NCBI GenBank assembly: GCA_963556195.1
Contig: CAUVYP010000262.1
Coordinates: 434,001-498,000, forward strand
DNA length: 64,000 bases
From: Sepiola atlantica
Lineage: Eukaryota > Mollusca > Cephalopoda > Sepiida > Sepiolidae
Direction of reading: 5' to 3'
The notes under the pieces are model-generated. The model made no database searches. It saw nothing but the letters and a program-made list of their open reading frames with translations, and had not been told where the DNA came from. The position numbers and the translations under genes were made by a program. Of the stretch, positions 1-12,168 are shown piece by piece. Numbering within the stretch: position 1 is the first letter of the stretch; the number at the start of each line of letters is the position of its first letter.

Positions 1-3000
1 GAGATATGTCAGTACAAACTTAATACGCAAAACATCAACACAATTTAGCGCGTTTAAAGTTGATATCGCTTTTGTTTATAACTTCCACATTTATGCGAAT
101 TGTGCAACGAAACTTTGCAGACAACCGCGGAGACACATTTTCTACTGAAGTACCAAGTTTCAGAAGTGCAGCTTTTGTACTGCCGGAGATATGTCGATAC
201 AAACTGAATACGCAAAACATCAACAAAATTTAGCGCGTTTTAAAGTTGATATCGCTTTTGTTATAACTTCCACATTTATTCGAATTGTGCAACGAAACTT
301 TGCAGACAGTACCGAATAGGCCTTTTCCACTGAAGTACCAAGTTTCAGAAGTGCAGCTTTTGTACTGCCGGAGATATGTCGATACAAACTTAATACGCAA
401 AAAATCAACAAAATTTAGCGCGTTTTAAAATTGATATCGCTTTTGTTTATAACTTCCACATTTATTCGAATTGTGCGAGGAAACTTTGCAGAAAGTCGCG
501 GATACACATTTTCTACTGAAGTACCAAGTTTCAGAAGTGCAGCTCTAGTACTGCCGGAGATATGTCGATACAAACTGAATACGCAAAACATCAACAACAT
601 TTAGCGCGTTTTAAAGTTGATGTCGCTTTTGTTTATAACTTCTACATTTATTCGAATTGTGCAACGAAACTTTGCAGACACTCGCGGATAGGCCTTTACT
701 ACTGAAGTACCAAGTTTCAGAAGTGCAGCTCTCGGACTGCCGGAGATTGTTCGATACAAACTGAATACGCAAAACATCAACAAAATGTAGCGGGTTTTGA
801 AGTTGATATCGCTTTTGTTTATAACTTCCACATTTATTCGAATTGGGCAACGAAACTTTGCAGACAACCGCGGAGACAAATTTTCTACTGAAGTACCAAG
901 TTTCAGAAGTGCAGCTCTTGTACTGCCGGAGATATGTCGATACAAACTGAATACGCAAAACATCAACAAAATTTAGCGCGTTTTCAAGTTGATATCGCTT
1001 TTGATTATAACTTCCACATTTATTCGAATTGTGCAACGAAACTTTGCAGACAGTCGCGGATAGGCCTTTTCTACTGAAGTACCACGTCTCAGAAGTGCAG
1101 CTCTTGTACTGCCTGAGATATATCGATACAAACTTAATACGCAAAACATCAACAAAATTTAGCGCGTTTTAAAGTTGATATCGCTTTTGTTTATAACTTC
1201 CACATTTATTCGAATTGTGCAACGAAACTTTGCAGACGACCGCGGAGACACATTTTCTACTGAAGTACCAAGTTTCAGAAGTGCAGCTCTTGTACTGCCG
1301 GAGATATGTCGATACAAATTGAATACGCAAAACATCAACAAAATTTAGCGCGTTTTCAAGTTGATATCGCTTTTGATTATAACTTCCACATTTATTCGAA
1401 TTGTGCAACGAAACTTTGCAGACAGTCGCGGATAGGCCTTTTCTACTGAAGTACCACGTCTCAGAAGTGCAGCTCTTGTACTGCCTGAGATATGTCGATA
1501 CAAACTTAATACGCAAAACATCAACAAAATTTAGCGCGTTTTAAAGTTGATATCGCTTTTGTTTATAACTTCCACATTTATTCGAATTGTGCAACGAAAC
1601 TTTGCAGACAGTCGCGGATAGGCTTTTATACTAAAGTACCAAGTTTCAGAAGTGCAGCTATTGCACTGCCAAAGATATGTCGATACAAACTGAATACGCA
1701 AAACTTCGACAAAATTTAGCGCGTTTTAAAGTTGATATCGCTTTTGTTTATAACTTCCACATTTATTCGAATTGTGCAACGAAACTTTGCAGACAGTCGC
1801 GGATAGGCCTTTTCTACTGAAGTACCAAGTTTCAGAAGTGCAGCTCTAGTACTGCCGGAGATATGTCGATACAAACTTAATACGCAAAACATCAACAAAA
1901 TTTAGCGCGTTTTACAGTTGATATCGCTTTTGTTTATAACTTCCACATTTATTCGAATTGGGCAACGAAACTTTGCAGACAACCGCGGAGACAGATGGTC
2001 TACTGAAGTACCAAGTTTCAGAAGTGCAGCTCTTGTACTGCCGGAGATATGTCGATACAAACTGAATACGCAAAACATCAACAAAATTTAGCGCGTTTTA
2101 AAGTTGATATCGCTTTTGTTTTTAACTTCCACATTTATTCGGATTGTGCAACGAAATTTTGCAGACAACCGCGGAGACACATTTTTTACTGAAGTACCAA
2201 GTTTCAGAAGTGCAGCTCTTGTACTGCCGGAGATATGTCGATACAAACTTAATACGCAAAACATCAACAAAATTTAGCGCGTTTTAAAGTTGATATCGCT
2301 TATGATTATAACTTCCACATTTATTCGAATTGTGCAACGAAACTTTGCAGACAGTCGCGGATAGGCTTTTTCTACTGAAGTACCAAGTTTCAGAAGTGCA
2401 GCTCTAGTACTGCCGGAGATAGGTCGATACAAACTGAATACGCAAAACATCAACAAAATTTAGCGCATTTTAAAGTTGATATCGCTTTTGTTTATAACTT
2501 CCACATTTATTCGAATTGTGCAACGACACTTTGCAGACAGTCGCGGATAGGCCTTTTCTAGTTGAGTACCAAGTTTCAGAAGTGCAGCTCTAGTACTGCC
2601 GGAGATATGTCGATAAAAACTGAATACGCAAAACATCAACAAAATTTAGCGCGTTTTAAAGTTGATAGCGCTTTTGTTTATAACTTCCACATTTATTCGA
2701 ATTGTGCAACGAAACTTTACAGACAGTCGCAGATAGGCCTTTACTAGTGAAGTACTAAGTTTCAGAAGTGCAGCTCTAGTACTGCCGGAGATATGTCGAT
2801 ACAAACTGAATACGCAAAACATCAACAAAATTTAGCGCGTTTCAAAGTTGATATCGCTTTTGTTTATAACTTCCACATTTATTCGAATTGTGCAACGAAA
2901 CTTTGAAAACAGTCGCGGATAGGCCTTTTCTACTGAAGTACCAAGTTTCAGAAGTGCAGCCGTTGTACTGCCGGAGATATGTCAGTACAAACTTAATACG

Positions 3001-3193
3001 CAAAACATCAACACAATTTAGCGCGTTTTAAAGTTGATATCGCTTTTGTTTATAACTTCTACATTTATTCGAATTGTGCAACGAAACTTTGCAGACAACC
3101 GCGGAGACACATTTTCTACTGAAGTACCAAGTTTCAGAAGTGCAGCTTTTGTACTGCCGGAGATATGTCGATACAAACTGAATACGCAAAACA

Positions 3194-6100
3194 TCAACAA
3201 AATTTAGCGCGTTTTAAAGTTGATATCGCTTTTGTTATAACTTCCACATTTATTCGAATTGTGCAACGAAACTTTGCAGACAGTCGCGGATAGACCTTTT
3301 CCACTGAAGTACCAAGTTTCAGAAGTGCAGCTTTTGTACAGCCGGAGATATGTCGATACAAACTTAATACGCAAAACATCAACAAAATTTAGCGCGTTTT
3401 AAAGTTGATATCGCTTTTGTTTATAACTTCCCCATTTATTCGAATTGTGCGAGGAAACTTTGCAGACAGTCGCGGAGACACATTTTCTACTGAAGTACCA
3501 AGTTTCAGAAGTGCAGCTTTAGTACTGCCGGAGATATGTCGATACAAACTGAATACGCAAAACATCAACAACATTTAGCGCGTTTTAAAGTTGATATCGC
3601 TTTTGTTTATAACTTCCACATTTATTCGAATTGTGCAACGAAACTTTGCAGACAGTCGCGGATAGGCCTTTACTACTGAAGTACCAAGTTTCAGAAGTGC
3701 AGCTCTCGTACTGCCGGAGATATGTCGATACAAACTGAATACGCAAAACATCAACAAAATGTAGCGCGGTCTAAAGTTGATATCGCTTTTGTTTATAAGT
3801 TCCACATTTATTCGAATTAGGCAACGAAACTTTGCAGACAACCGCGGAGACACATTTACTACTGAAGTACCAAGTTTCAGAAGTGCAGCTCTTGTACTGC
3901 TGGAGATATGTCGATACAAACTGAATACGCAAAACATCAACAAAATTTAGCGCGTTTTAAAGTTGATATCGCTTTTGTGATAACTTCCACATTTATTCGA
4001 ATTGTGCAACGAAACTTTGTAGACAGTCGCGGATAGGCCTTTTCCACTGAAGTACCAAGTTTCAGAAGTGCAGCTTTTGTACTGCCGGAGATATGTCGAT
4101 ACAAACTGAATACGCAAAACATCAACAAAATTTAGCGCGTTTTAAAGTTGATATCGCTTTTGTTTATAACTTCCACATTTATTCGAATTGTGCGAGGAAA
4201 CTTTGCAGACAGTCGCGGAGACACATTTTCTACTGAAGTACAAAGTTTCAGAAGTGCAGCTCTAGAACTGCCGGAGATATGTCGATACAAACTGAATACG
4301 CAAAACATCAACAAATTTAGCGCGTTTTAAAGTTGATATCGCTTTTGTTTATAACTTCCACATTTATTCGAATTGTGCAACGAAACTTTGCAGACAGTCG
4401 CGGATAGGCCTTTACTACTGAAGTACCAAGTTTCAGAAGTGCAGCTCTCGTACTGCCGGAGATATGTCGATACAAACTGAATACGCAACACATCAACAAA
4501 ATGTAGCGCGTTTTAAAGTTGATATCGCTTTTGTTTATAACTTCCACATTTATTCGAATTGTGCAACGAAACTTTGCAGACAGTCGCGGATAGGCCTTTT
4601 CAACTAAAGTACCAAGTTTCAGAAGTGCAGCTCTTGCACTCCCGAAGATATGTCGATACAAACTGAAAACGCAAAACTTCAACAAAATTTAGCGCGTTTT
4701 AAAGTTGATATCGCTTTTGTTTATAACTTCCACATTTATTCGAATTGTGCAAGGAAACTTTGCAGACAGTCGCGGATAGGCCTTTTCTAGTGAAGTACAA
4801 AGTTTCAGAAGCGCAGCTCTTGTACTGCCGGAGATATGTCGATACAAACTTAATACGCAAAACATCAACAAAATTTAGCGCGTTTTACAGTTGATATCGC
4901 TTTTGTTTATAACTTCCACATTTATTCGTATTGTGCAACGAAACTTTGCAGACAACCGCAGAGACACATTTTCTACTGAAGTACCAAGTTTCAGAAGTGC
5001 AGCTTTTGTACTGCCGGAGATATGTCGATACAAACTGAATACGCAAAACATCAACAAAATTTAGCGCGTTTTAAAGTTGATATCGCTTTTGTTATAACTT
5101 CCACATTTATTCGAATTGTGCAACGAAACTTTGCAGACAGTCGCGGATAGACCTTTTCCACTGAAGTACCAAGTTTCAGAAGTGCAGCTTTTGTACAGCC
5201 GGAGATATGTCGATACAAACTTAATACGCAAAACATCAACAAAATTTAGCGCGTTTTAAAGTTGATATCGCTTTTGTTTATAACTTCCCCATTTATTCGA
5301 ATTGTGCGAGGAAACTTTGCAGACAGTCGCGGAGACACATTTTCTACTGAAGTACCAAGTTTCAGAAGTGCAGCTTTAGTACTGCCGGAGATATGTCGAT
5401 ACAAACTGAATACGCAAAACATCAACAACATTTAGCGCGTTTTAAAGTTGATATCGCTTTTGTTTATAACTTCCACATTTATTCGAATTGTGCAACGAAA
5501 CTTTGCAGACAGTCGCGGATAGGCCTTTACTACTGAAGTACCAAGTTTCAGAAGTGCAGCTCTCGTACTGCCGGAGATATGTCGATACAAACTGAATACG
5601 CAAAACATCAACAAAATGTAGCGCGGTTTAAAGTTGATATCGCTTTTGTTTATAAGTTCCACATTTATTCGAATTAGGCAACGAAACTTTGCAGACAACC
5701 GCGGAGACAAATTTTCTACTGAAGTACCAAGTTTCAGAAGTGCAGCTCTTGTACTGCGGGAGATATGTCGATACAAACTGAATACGCAAAACATCAACAA
5801 AATTTAGCGCGTTTTAAAGTTGATATCGCTTTTGTTTATAACCTCCATATTTATTCGAATTGTGCAACGAAACTTTGCAGACAACCGCGGAGACACATTT
5901 ACTACTGAAGTACCAAGTTTCAGAAGTGCAGCTCTTGTACTGCTGGAGATATGTCGATACAAACTGAATACGCAAAACATCAACAAAATTTAGCGCGTTT
6001 TAAAGTTGATATCGCTTTTGTGATAACTTCCACATTTATTCGAATTGTGCAACGAAACTTTGTAGACAGTCGCGGATAGGCCTTTTCCACTGAAGTACCA

Positions 6101-7658
6101 AGTTTCAGAAGTGCAGCTTTTGTACTGCCGGAGATATGTCGATACAAACTTAATACGCAAAACATCAACAAAATTTAGCGCGTTTTAAAGTTGATATCGC
6201 TTTTGTTTATAACTTCCACATTTATTCGAATTGTGCGAGGAAACTTTGCAGACAGTCGCGGAGACACATTTTCTACTGAAGTACCAAGTTTCAGAAGTGC
6301 AGCTCTAGAACTGCCGGAGATATGTCGATACAAACTGAATACGCAAAACATCAACAAATTTAGCGCGTTTTAAAGTTGATATCGCTTTTGTTTATAACTT
6401 CCACATTTATTCGAATTGTGCAACGAAACTTTGCAGACAGTCGCGGATAGGCCTTTACTACTGAAGTACCAAGTTTCAGAAGTGCAGCTCTCGTACTGCC
6501 GGAGATATGTCGATACAAACTGAATACGCAACACATCAACAAAATGTAGCGCGTTTTAAAGTTGATATCGCTTTTGTTTATAACTTCCACATTTATTCGA
6601 ATTGTGCAACGAAACTTTGCAGACAGTCGCGGATAGGCCTTTTCAACTAAAGTACCAAGTTTCAGAAGTGCAGCTCTTGCACTCCCGAAGATATGTCGAT
6701 ACAAACTGAAAACGCAAAACTTCAACAAAATTTAGCGCGTTTTAAAGTTGATATCGCTTTTGTTTATAACTTCCACATTTATTCGAATTGTGCAAGGAAA
6801 CTTTGCAGACAGTCGCGGATAGGCCTTTTCTAGTGAAGTACAAAGTTTCAGAAGCGCAGCTCTTGTACTGCCGGAGATATGTCGATACAAACTTAATACG
6901 CAAAACATCAACAAAATTTAGCGCGTTTTACAGTTGATATCGCTTTTGTTTATAACTTCCACATTTATTCGTATTGTGCAACGAAACTTTGCAGACAACC
7001 GCAGAGACACATTTTCTACTGAAGTACCAAGTTTCAGAAGTGCAGCTTTTGTACAGCCGGAGATATGTCGATACAAACTTAATACGCAAAACATCAACAA
7101 AATTTAGCGCGTTTTAAAGTTGATATCGCTTTTGTTTATAACTTCCCCATTTATTCGAATTGTGCGAGGAAACTTTGCAGACAGTCGCGGAGACACATTT
7201 TCTACTGAAGTACCAAGTTTCAGAAGTGCAGCTTTAGTACTGCCGGAGATATGTCGATACAAACGTAATACGCAAAACATCAACAACATTTAGCGCGTTT
7301 TAAAGTTGATATCGCTTTTGTTTATAACTTCCACATTTATTCGAATTGTGCAACGAAACTTTGCAGACAGTCGCGGATAGGCCTTTACTACTGAAGTACC
7401 AAGTTTCAGAAGTGCAGCTCTCGTACTGCCGGAGATATGTCGATACAAACTGAATACGCAAAACATCAACAAAATGTAGCGCGGTTTAAAGTTGATATCG
7501 CTTTTGTTTATAAGTTCCACATTTATTCGAATTAGGCAACGAAACTTTGCAGACAACCGCGGAGACAAATTTTCTACTGAAGTACCAAGTTTCAGAAGTG
7601 CAGCTCTTGTACTGCGGGAGATATGTCGATACAAACTGAATACGCAAAACATCAACAA
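3194..7658. repeat. Higher-order repeat of 10-11 monomers (about 1857/2043 bp)
   Basis: Variant monomers recur in the same order. The segment from 3194 matches that from 5051 at a spacing of 1857 bp (10 monomers). From 3937 onward the spacing becomes 2043 bp (11 monomers; 3937 to 5980, 4132 to 6175, 4317 to 6360, 4689 to 6732, 4875 to 6918). A partial third unit runs from about 7104 and matches 5246-5800 at a spacing of 1858 bp. Diagnostic shared oddities include a T deletion in the GTTATAAC monomer, TGCGAGGAAAC in place of TGCAACGAAAC, GTAGCGCGG at a monomer start, CTTTTCAACTAAAG, and an ACTCCCGAAG monomer. The changes of spacing coincide with chimeric monomers at 3761-3943 and 6918-7100, which point to unequal exchange. 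Order and spacing were read by eye; unit edges are approximate. Confidence 0.85.
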
Positions 7659-10600
7659 AATTTAGCGCGTTTTAAAGTTGATATCGCTTTTGTTTATAAC
7701 TTCCACATTTATTCGAATTGTGCAAGGTAACTTTGCCGACAGTCGCGGAGACACATTATCTACTGAAGTACCAAGTTTCAGAAGTGCAGCTCTTGTACTG
7801 CCGGAGATATGTCGATACAAACTGAATACGTAAAACATCAATAAAATTTAGCGCGTTTTAAAGTTGATATCGCTTTTGTTTATAACTTCCACATTTATTC
7901 GAATTGTGCAACGAAACTTTGCAGACAGTCGCGGAGACACAATTTGAACTGAAGTACCAAGTTTCAGAAGTGCAGCTCTAGTACTGCCGGAGATATGTCG
8001 ATACAAACTAAATACGCAAAACTTCAACAAAATTTAGCGCGTTTTAAAGTTGATATCGCTTTTGTTTATAACTTCCACATTTATTCGAATTGTGCAACGA
8101 AACTTTGCAGACAGTCGCGGATATGCCTTTTCTACTGAAGTACCAAGTGTCAGAAGTGCCGCGGTTGTACTGCCGGAGATATGTCGATACAAACTTAATA
8201 CGCAAAACATCAACAAAATTTAGCGCGTTTTAAAGTTGATAGCGCTTTTGTTTATAACTTCCACATTTATTCGAATTGTGCAACGAAACTTTGCAGACAG
8301 TCGCGGATAGGCCTTTACTAGTGAAGTACCAAGTTTCAGAAGTGCCGCTCTAGTACTGCCGGAGATATGCCGATACAAACTGAATACGTAAAACATCAAC
8401 AAAATTTAGCGCGTTTTAAAGTTGATATCGCTTTTGTTTATAACTTCCACATTTATTCGAATTGTGCAACGAAACTTTGCAGACAGTCGCGGAGACACAT
8501 TTTCTACTGAAGTACCAAGTTTCAGAAGTGCAGCTCTTGTACTGCCGGAGATATGTCGATACAAACTTAATACGCAAAACATCAACAAAATTTAGCGCGT
8601 TTTAAAGTTGATATCGCTTATGATTATAACTTCCACATTTATTCGAATTGTGCAACGAAACTTTGCAGACAGTCGCGGAGACAAATTTTCTACTGAAGTA
8701 CCAAGTTTCAGAAGTGCAGCTCTTGTACTGCCGGAGATATGTCGATACAAACTTAATACGCAAAACATAAACAAAATTTAGCGCGTTTTAAAGTTGATAT
8801 CGCTTTTGTTTATAACTTCCACATTTATTAGAATTGTGCAACGAAACTTTGCAGACAGTCGCGGATAGGCATATCCTAGTGAAGTACCAAGTTTCAGAAG
8901 TGCAGCTCAAGTACTGCCGGAGATATGTCGATACAAACTTAATACGCAAAACATCAACAAAATTTAACGCGTTTTAAAGTTGATATCGCTTTTGTTTATA
9001 ACTTCAACATTTATTCGAATTGTGCAACGAAACTTTGCAGACAGTCGCGGATAGGCCTTTTCTAGTGAAGTACTAAGTTTCAGAAGTGCAGCTCTTGCAC
9101 TGCCGGATATATGTACATACAAACTGAATACGCAAAACTGCAACAAAATTTAGCGCGTTTTAAAGTTGATATCGCTTTTGTTTATAACTTCCACATTTAT
9201 TCGAATTGTGCAAGGAAACTTTGCAGACAGTCGCGGATAGGCCTTTTCTACTGAAGTACCAAGTTTCAGAAGTGCAGCTCTTGTACTGCCGGAGATATGT
9301 CGATACAAACTGAATACGCAAAACATCAACAAAATTTAGCGCGTTTTAAAGTTGATATCGCTTTTGTTTATAACTTCCACATTTATTCGAATTGTGCAAC
9401 GAAACTTTGCAGACAACCGCGGAGACACATTTTCTACTGAAGTACCAAGTTTCAGAAGTGCAGCTCTTGTACTGCCGGAGATATGTCGATACAAACTGAA
9501 TACGCAAAACATCAACAAAATTTAGCGCGTTTTAAAGTTGATATCGCTTTTGTTTATAACTTCCACATTTGTTCGAATTGTGCAACGAAACTCTGCAGAC
9601 AGTCGCGGTTAGGCCGTTTCTAGTGAAGTACCAAGTTTCAGAAGTGCAGCTCTAGTACTGGCGGAGATATGTCGATACAAACTGAATACGCAAAACATCA
9701 ACAAAATTTAGCGCGTTTTAAAGTTGATAGCGCTTTTGTTTATAACTTCCACATTTATTCGAATTGTGCAACGAAACTTTGCAGACAGTCGCGGATAGGC
9801 CTTTTCTAGTGAAGTACCAAGTTTCAGAAGTGCAGCTCAAGTACTGCCGGAGATATGTCGATACAAACTGAATACGCAAAACATCAAAAAAATTTAGCGC
9901 GTTTTAAAGTTGATATCGCTTTTGTTTATAACTTCCACATTTATTCGAATTGTGCAACGAAACTTTGCAGACAGTCGCGGATAGGCCTTTTCTAGTGAGG
10001 TACCAAGTTTCAGAAGTGCCGCTCAAGTACTGCCGGAGATATGCCGATACAAACTGAATACGTAAAACATCAAAAAAATTTAGCGCGTTTTAAAGTTGAT
10101 ATCGCTTTTGTTTATAACTTCCACATTTATTCGAATTGTGCAACGAAACTTTGCAGACAGTCGCGGAGACACATTTTCTACTGAAGTACCACGTCTCAGA
10201 AGTGCAGCTTTTGTACTGCCGGAGATATGTCGATACAAACTTAATACGCAAAACATCAACAAAATTTAGCGCGTTTTAAAGTTGATATCGCTTATGATTA
10301 TAACTTCCACATTTATTCGAATTGTGCAACGAAACTTTGCAGACAGTCGCGGAGACACATTTTCTACTGAAGTACCAAGTTTCAGAAGTGCAGCTCTTGT
10401 ACTGCCGGAGATATGTCGATACAAACTTAATACGCAAAAAATCAACAAAATTTAGCGCGTTTTAAAGTTGATATCGCTTTTGTTTATACCTTCCACATTT
10501 GTTCGAATTGTCCAACGAAACTTTGCAGACATTCGCGGAGACACATTTTCTACTGAAGTACCAAGTTTCAGAAGTGCAGCTCCAGTACTGCCGGCGATAT

Positions 10601-11134
10601 GCCGATACAAACTGAATACGCAAAACATCAACAAAATTTAGCGCGTTTTAAAGTTGATATCGCTTTTGATTATAACTTCCACATTTATTCGAATTGTGCA
10701 ACGAAACTTTGCAGACAGTCGCGGATAGGCCTTGTCTACTGAAGTACAAAGTTTCAGAAGTGCAGCTCTAGTACTGCCGGAGATATGTCGATACAAACTG
10801 AATACGCAAAAAATCAACAAAATTTAGCGCGTTTTAAAGTTGATAACGCTTTTGTTTATAACTTCCACATTTATTCGAATTGGGCAACGAAACTTTGCAG
10901 ACAACTGCGGAGACAGATTTTCTACTGAAGTACCAAGTTTCAGAAGTGCAGCTCTTGTACTGCCGGAGATATGTCGATACAAACTGAATACGCAAAACAT
11001 CAACAAAATTTAGCGCGTTTTAAAGTTGATATCGCTTTTGTTTATAACTTCCACATTTATTCGAATTGTGCAACGAAACTTTGCAGACAGTCGCGGATAG
11101 GCCTTTTCTACTGAAGTACCAAGTTTAAGAAGTG

Positions 11135-11139
11135 CAGCT
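11135..11139. other. Target site duplication, left copy (CAGCT)
   Basis: The satellite reads GTGCAGCT up to the first base of the element. The same five bases CAGCT restart the satellite at 13274. Joining the flanks across one copy gives the uninterrupted monomer text GTGCAGCTCTTGCACTGCC, which occurs intact elsewhere in the array, for example at 24983-25001. A 5-bp duplication is usual for Ty3/Gypsy and also for BEL/Pao integrases. Confidence 0.95.
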
Positions 11140-11542
11140 TGTAGCAGAAAAAAATTAATCTTCCACCTCTTCTTTCTCTACTTCGTTATCTTCTTGTTTC
11201 TCTTCTTCTTCCTCTCTCCTCTTCTTCTTCTTTCTCTTCTTCTTTCTCTTCTTCTTCTTTCTCTTCTTCTTCTTTCTCTTCTTCTTCTTTCTCTTCTTCT
11301 TCTTCTTTCCACGTCGTCTCTCGTAGACTACGCTCTCAGCCTTCTGCCGTCTTGCCTCCAGCGACCCGTTTTTATATCAAACTGGACTCTCGTCTCCGCG
11401 AGAGAACACGAGATTTCACGGGATTACCTGGCGATATTAAGCCTAGGACGCCATCTTGCCGCTCTTTGGGCGATCCAGCCCTGCAGAGCGCGCATCGAGA
11501 CCGTTTGCCAGGTAATCCCATGTTTTCACAATTTATAACACA
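11140..11542 (-). repeat. 3' LTR (left copy, 403 bp)
   Basis: On the minus strand it starts TGTGTTATAAATTG at 11542 and ends TTTCTGCTACA at 11140. It matches 12871-13273 at a constant offset of 1731 bp with no mismatch found. It contains a 13-bp inverted repeat (11420-11432 and 11507-11519), a CGCCATCTT site (11449-11457), a TATAAAAA box (11376-11369), and a purine-rich tract of about 150 bp (11310-11161) in the part expected to be transcribed. I see no canonical AATAAA in the minus-strand LTR, so the 3' end signal is unclear. Terminal TG/CA dinucleotides and the flanking duplication fix the boundaries. Confidence 0.96.
11161..11310 (-). repeat. GAA-rich purine tract within the LTR
   Basis: About 150 bp that are almost pure pyrimidine on the plus strand (CTT-rich), and therefore (GAA)n-rich purine in the element's RNA. 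It contains several tandem 15-bp units of the form CTTTCTCTTCTTCTT. It lies downstream of the TATA box and so should be part of the R/U5 leader. The same tract occurs at 12892-13041 in the other LTR. Its role is unknown; it could serve RNA packaging, splicing control or simply be a microsatellite expansion. Confidence 0.85.
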
Positions 11543-11551
11543 CTCCCCCCT
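11543..11551 (-). promoter_or_regulatory. Polypurine tract for plus-strand DNA priming
   Basis: On the minus strand the nine bases AGGGGGGAG sit directly against the first base of the 3' LTR (TGTGTT). A purine run in this exact place is the standard RNase H-resistant primer for plus-strand DNA synthesis in LTR elements. It independently confirms both the element's orientation and the LTR boundary. Confidence 0.93.
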
Positions 11552-11703
11552 GATCTCATTATCACAGAAAGAGCAGGGAGGCCGTGTCCTTTTTCTTCGA
11601 GTGCTTCTTCGGGGAGGGGGATTCGGGGCCTCATCGTCATCCGTGCTGTCTTCCGTGGCAGGAAGGTCAGCGAACCTGAGGCTGCGCATCGCAGCATCAC
11701 TGT
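11552..11703 (-). pseudogene. Remnant of the pol C-terminal tail, joined to protease by an internal deletion
   Basis: Between the protease stop and the polypurine tract, one minus-strand frame is open and encodes an acidic, proline-rich, then basic tail. It has ADLPATEDSTDDDE, then PNPPP, then RRSTRRKRTRPP (codons at about 11611-11576), and it runs on through the polypurine tract into the LTR. Gypsy polyproteins often end after integrase with a low-complexity tail of the RRSTR...RPP type, so this looks like the last part of a lost pol ORF. It is not in the protease frame and has no upstream start of its own. The deletion point should lie near 11704-11725. The identification rests on composition alone. 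Confidence 0.55.
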
Positions 11704-12168
11704 CTATGTGTTTGTGCCCTTGTCATATTCTGCGTGGAAATCGGGTTCGTCAAGAGTGATTGCTGCACACATTTGTTTGTCTGGTCGAGGGAATCTCACA
11801 TCACCGACGCTGTTTACAGTAATTCCGCCTAGCTGTGTAATAGTGTCCATTCCAAGGAGAAGGTCATATCCGAGCAGCTCCCCATCGACCACCAACACCG
11901 TCACAGCCACCGGGGGGCCATTGTCAATGCTGATATGAACAACACTGGATCCACAACACACTAATGAGCCTTTGCCGATAGTCAGGACGGGGATCTGTCG
12001 TTTCTTCCATGTGGTGCAACATTCCTTTCGAAGGAGGGTTTGGGTACAGCCGGTGTCAACCAGCGCTGAACGTTTGCACCCATCAACTTGAACTGTCACT
12101 GCAGGAAGCGCTTTGTTCAATGCCGCTTTGGGGAGGGTGCTAGCGCTGCGGCGTCCTCCCCTTGCCCG
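11704..12168 (-). CDS. pro: Retropepsin-type aspartic protease, expressed by -1 frameshift from gag
   Basis: This frame is entered at the slippery site 12174-12168 and runs 154 codons to a TAG at 11706-11704, giving a Gag-Pro fusion of about 382 residues. Numbered from the first codon of the open frame (TTG at 12180, which I do not take as a start), the active-site motif is LVDTG at residues 40-44 (DTG at 12057-12049). It is followed by CTQTLL, and near the C-terminus by YDLLLGMDTI with the conserved glycine of the second retropepsin signature at residue 110. One DTG per chain means it would work as a homodimer to process Gag. The last residues, DEPDFHAEYDKG, resemble the linker that precedes reverse transcriptase in gypsy polyproteins, but a stop follows six codons after the aspartate-lysine pair region begins. 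The catalytic fold therefore looks complete while RT is gone. There is no ATG start, so frameshifting is the likely expression route. Confidence 0.88.
   Translation of the reverse strand, partial: RARGGRRSASTLPKAALNKALPAVTVQVDGCKRSALVDTGCTQTLLRKECCTTWKKRQIPVLTIGKGSLVCCGSSVVHISIDNGPPVAVTVLVVDGELLGYDLLLGMDTITQLGGITVNSVGDVRFPRPDKQMCAAITLDEPDFHAEYDKGTNT

Larger units (their letters stand above)
1..11139. repeat. 186-bp satellite array, left arm
   Basis: About 60 head-to-tail monomers of about 186 bp, all in one orientation. Each contains the same landmarks in order: a CGCG-TTTTAAAG block, GATATCGC (EcoRV site), TTTATTCGAATTG (BstBI site), GCAACGAAACTTTGCAGACA, a variable segment of about 20 bp, GAAGTACCAAGTTTCAGAAG, TGCAGCT plus a variable triplet and TACTGCCGGAGATATG, then ATACGCAAAACATCAAC. 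Single-base differences and 1-2 bp indels distinguish monomers. The array is already running at base 1, so its left edge lies outside the window. No stretch longer than part of a monomer departs from the pattern. Nothing supports a gene here; the recurrent short reading frames follow from the repeat period. Satellite identity is certain; a centromeric or heterochromatic role is inferred from period, length and homogeneity. I do not recognise the family by name. Confidence 0.98.

Noticed and set aside
35..11006. Dozens of minus-strand ORFs of 60-122 codons starting MLMFCVFSLYRHIS, recurring throughout the array
   Set aside because: One copy per satellite monomer; the nominal start is often TTG, substitutions change the residues freely, and the frame is open only because the period is divisible by three. 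No promoter or family signature.
11194..11538. Plus-strand ORF of 114 codons, very rich in leucine, resembling a membrane or signal segment
   Set aside because: It is the translation of the CTT-rich tract of the LTR on the non-coding strand; the same text reappears in the other LTR, where it extends into a 187-codon frame.
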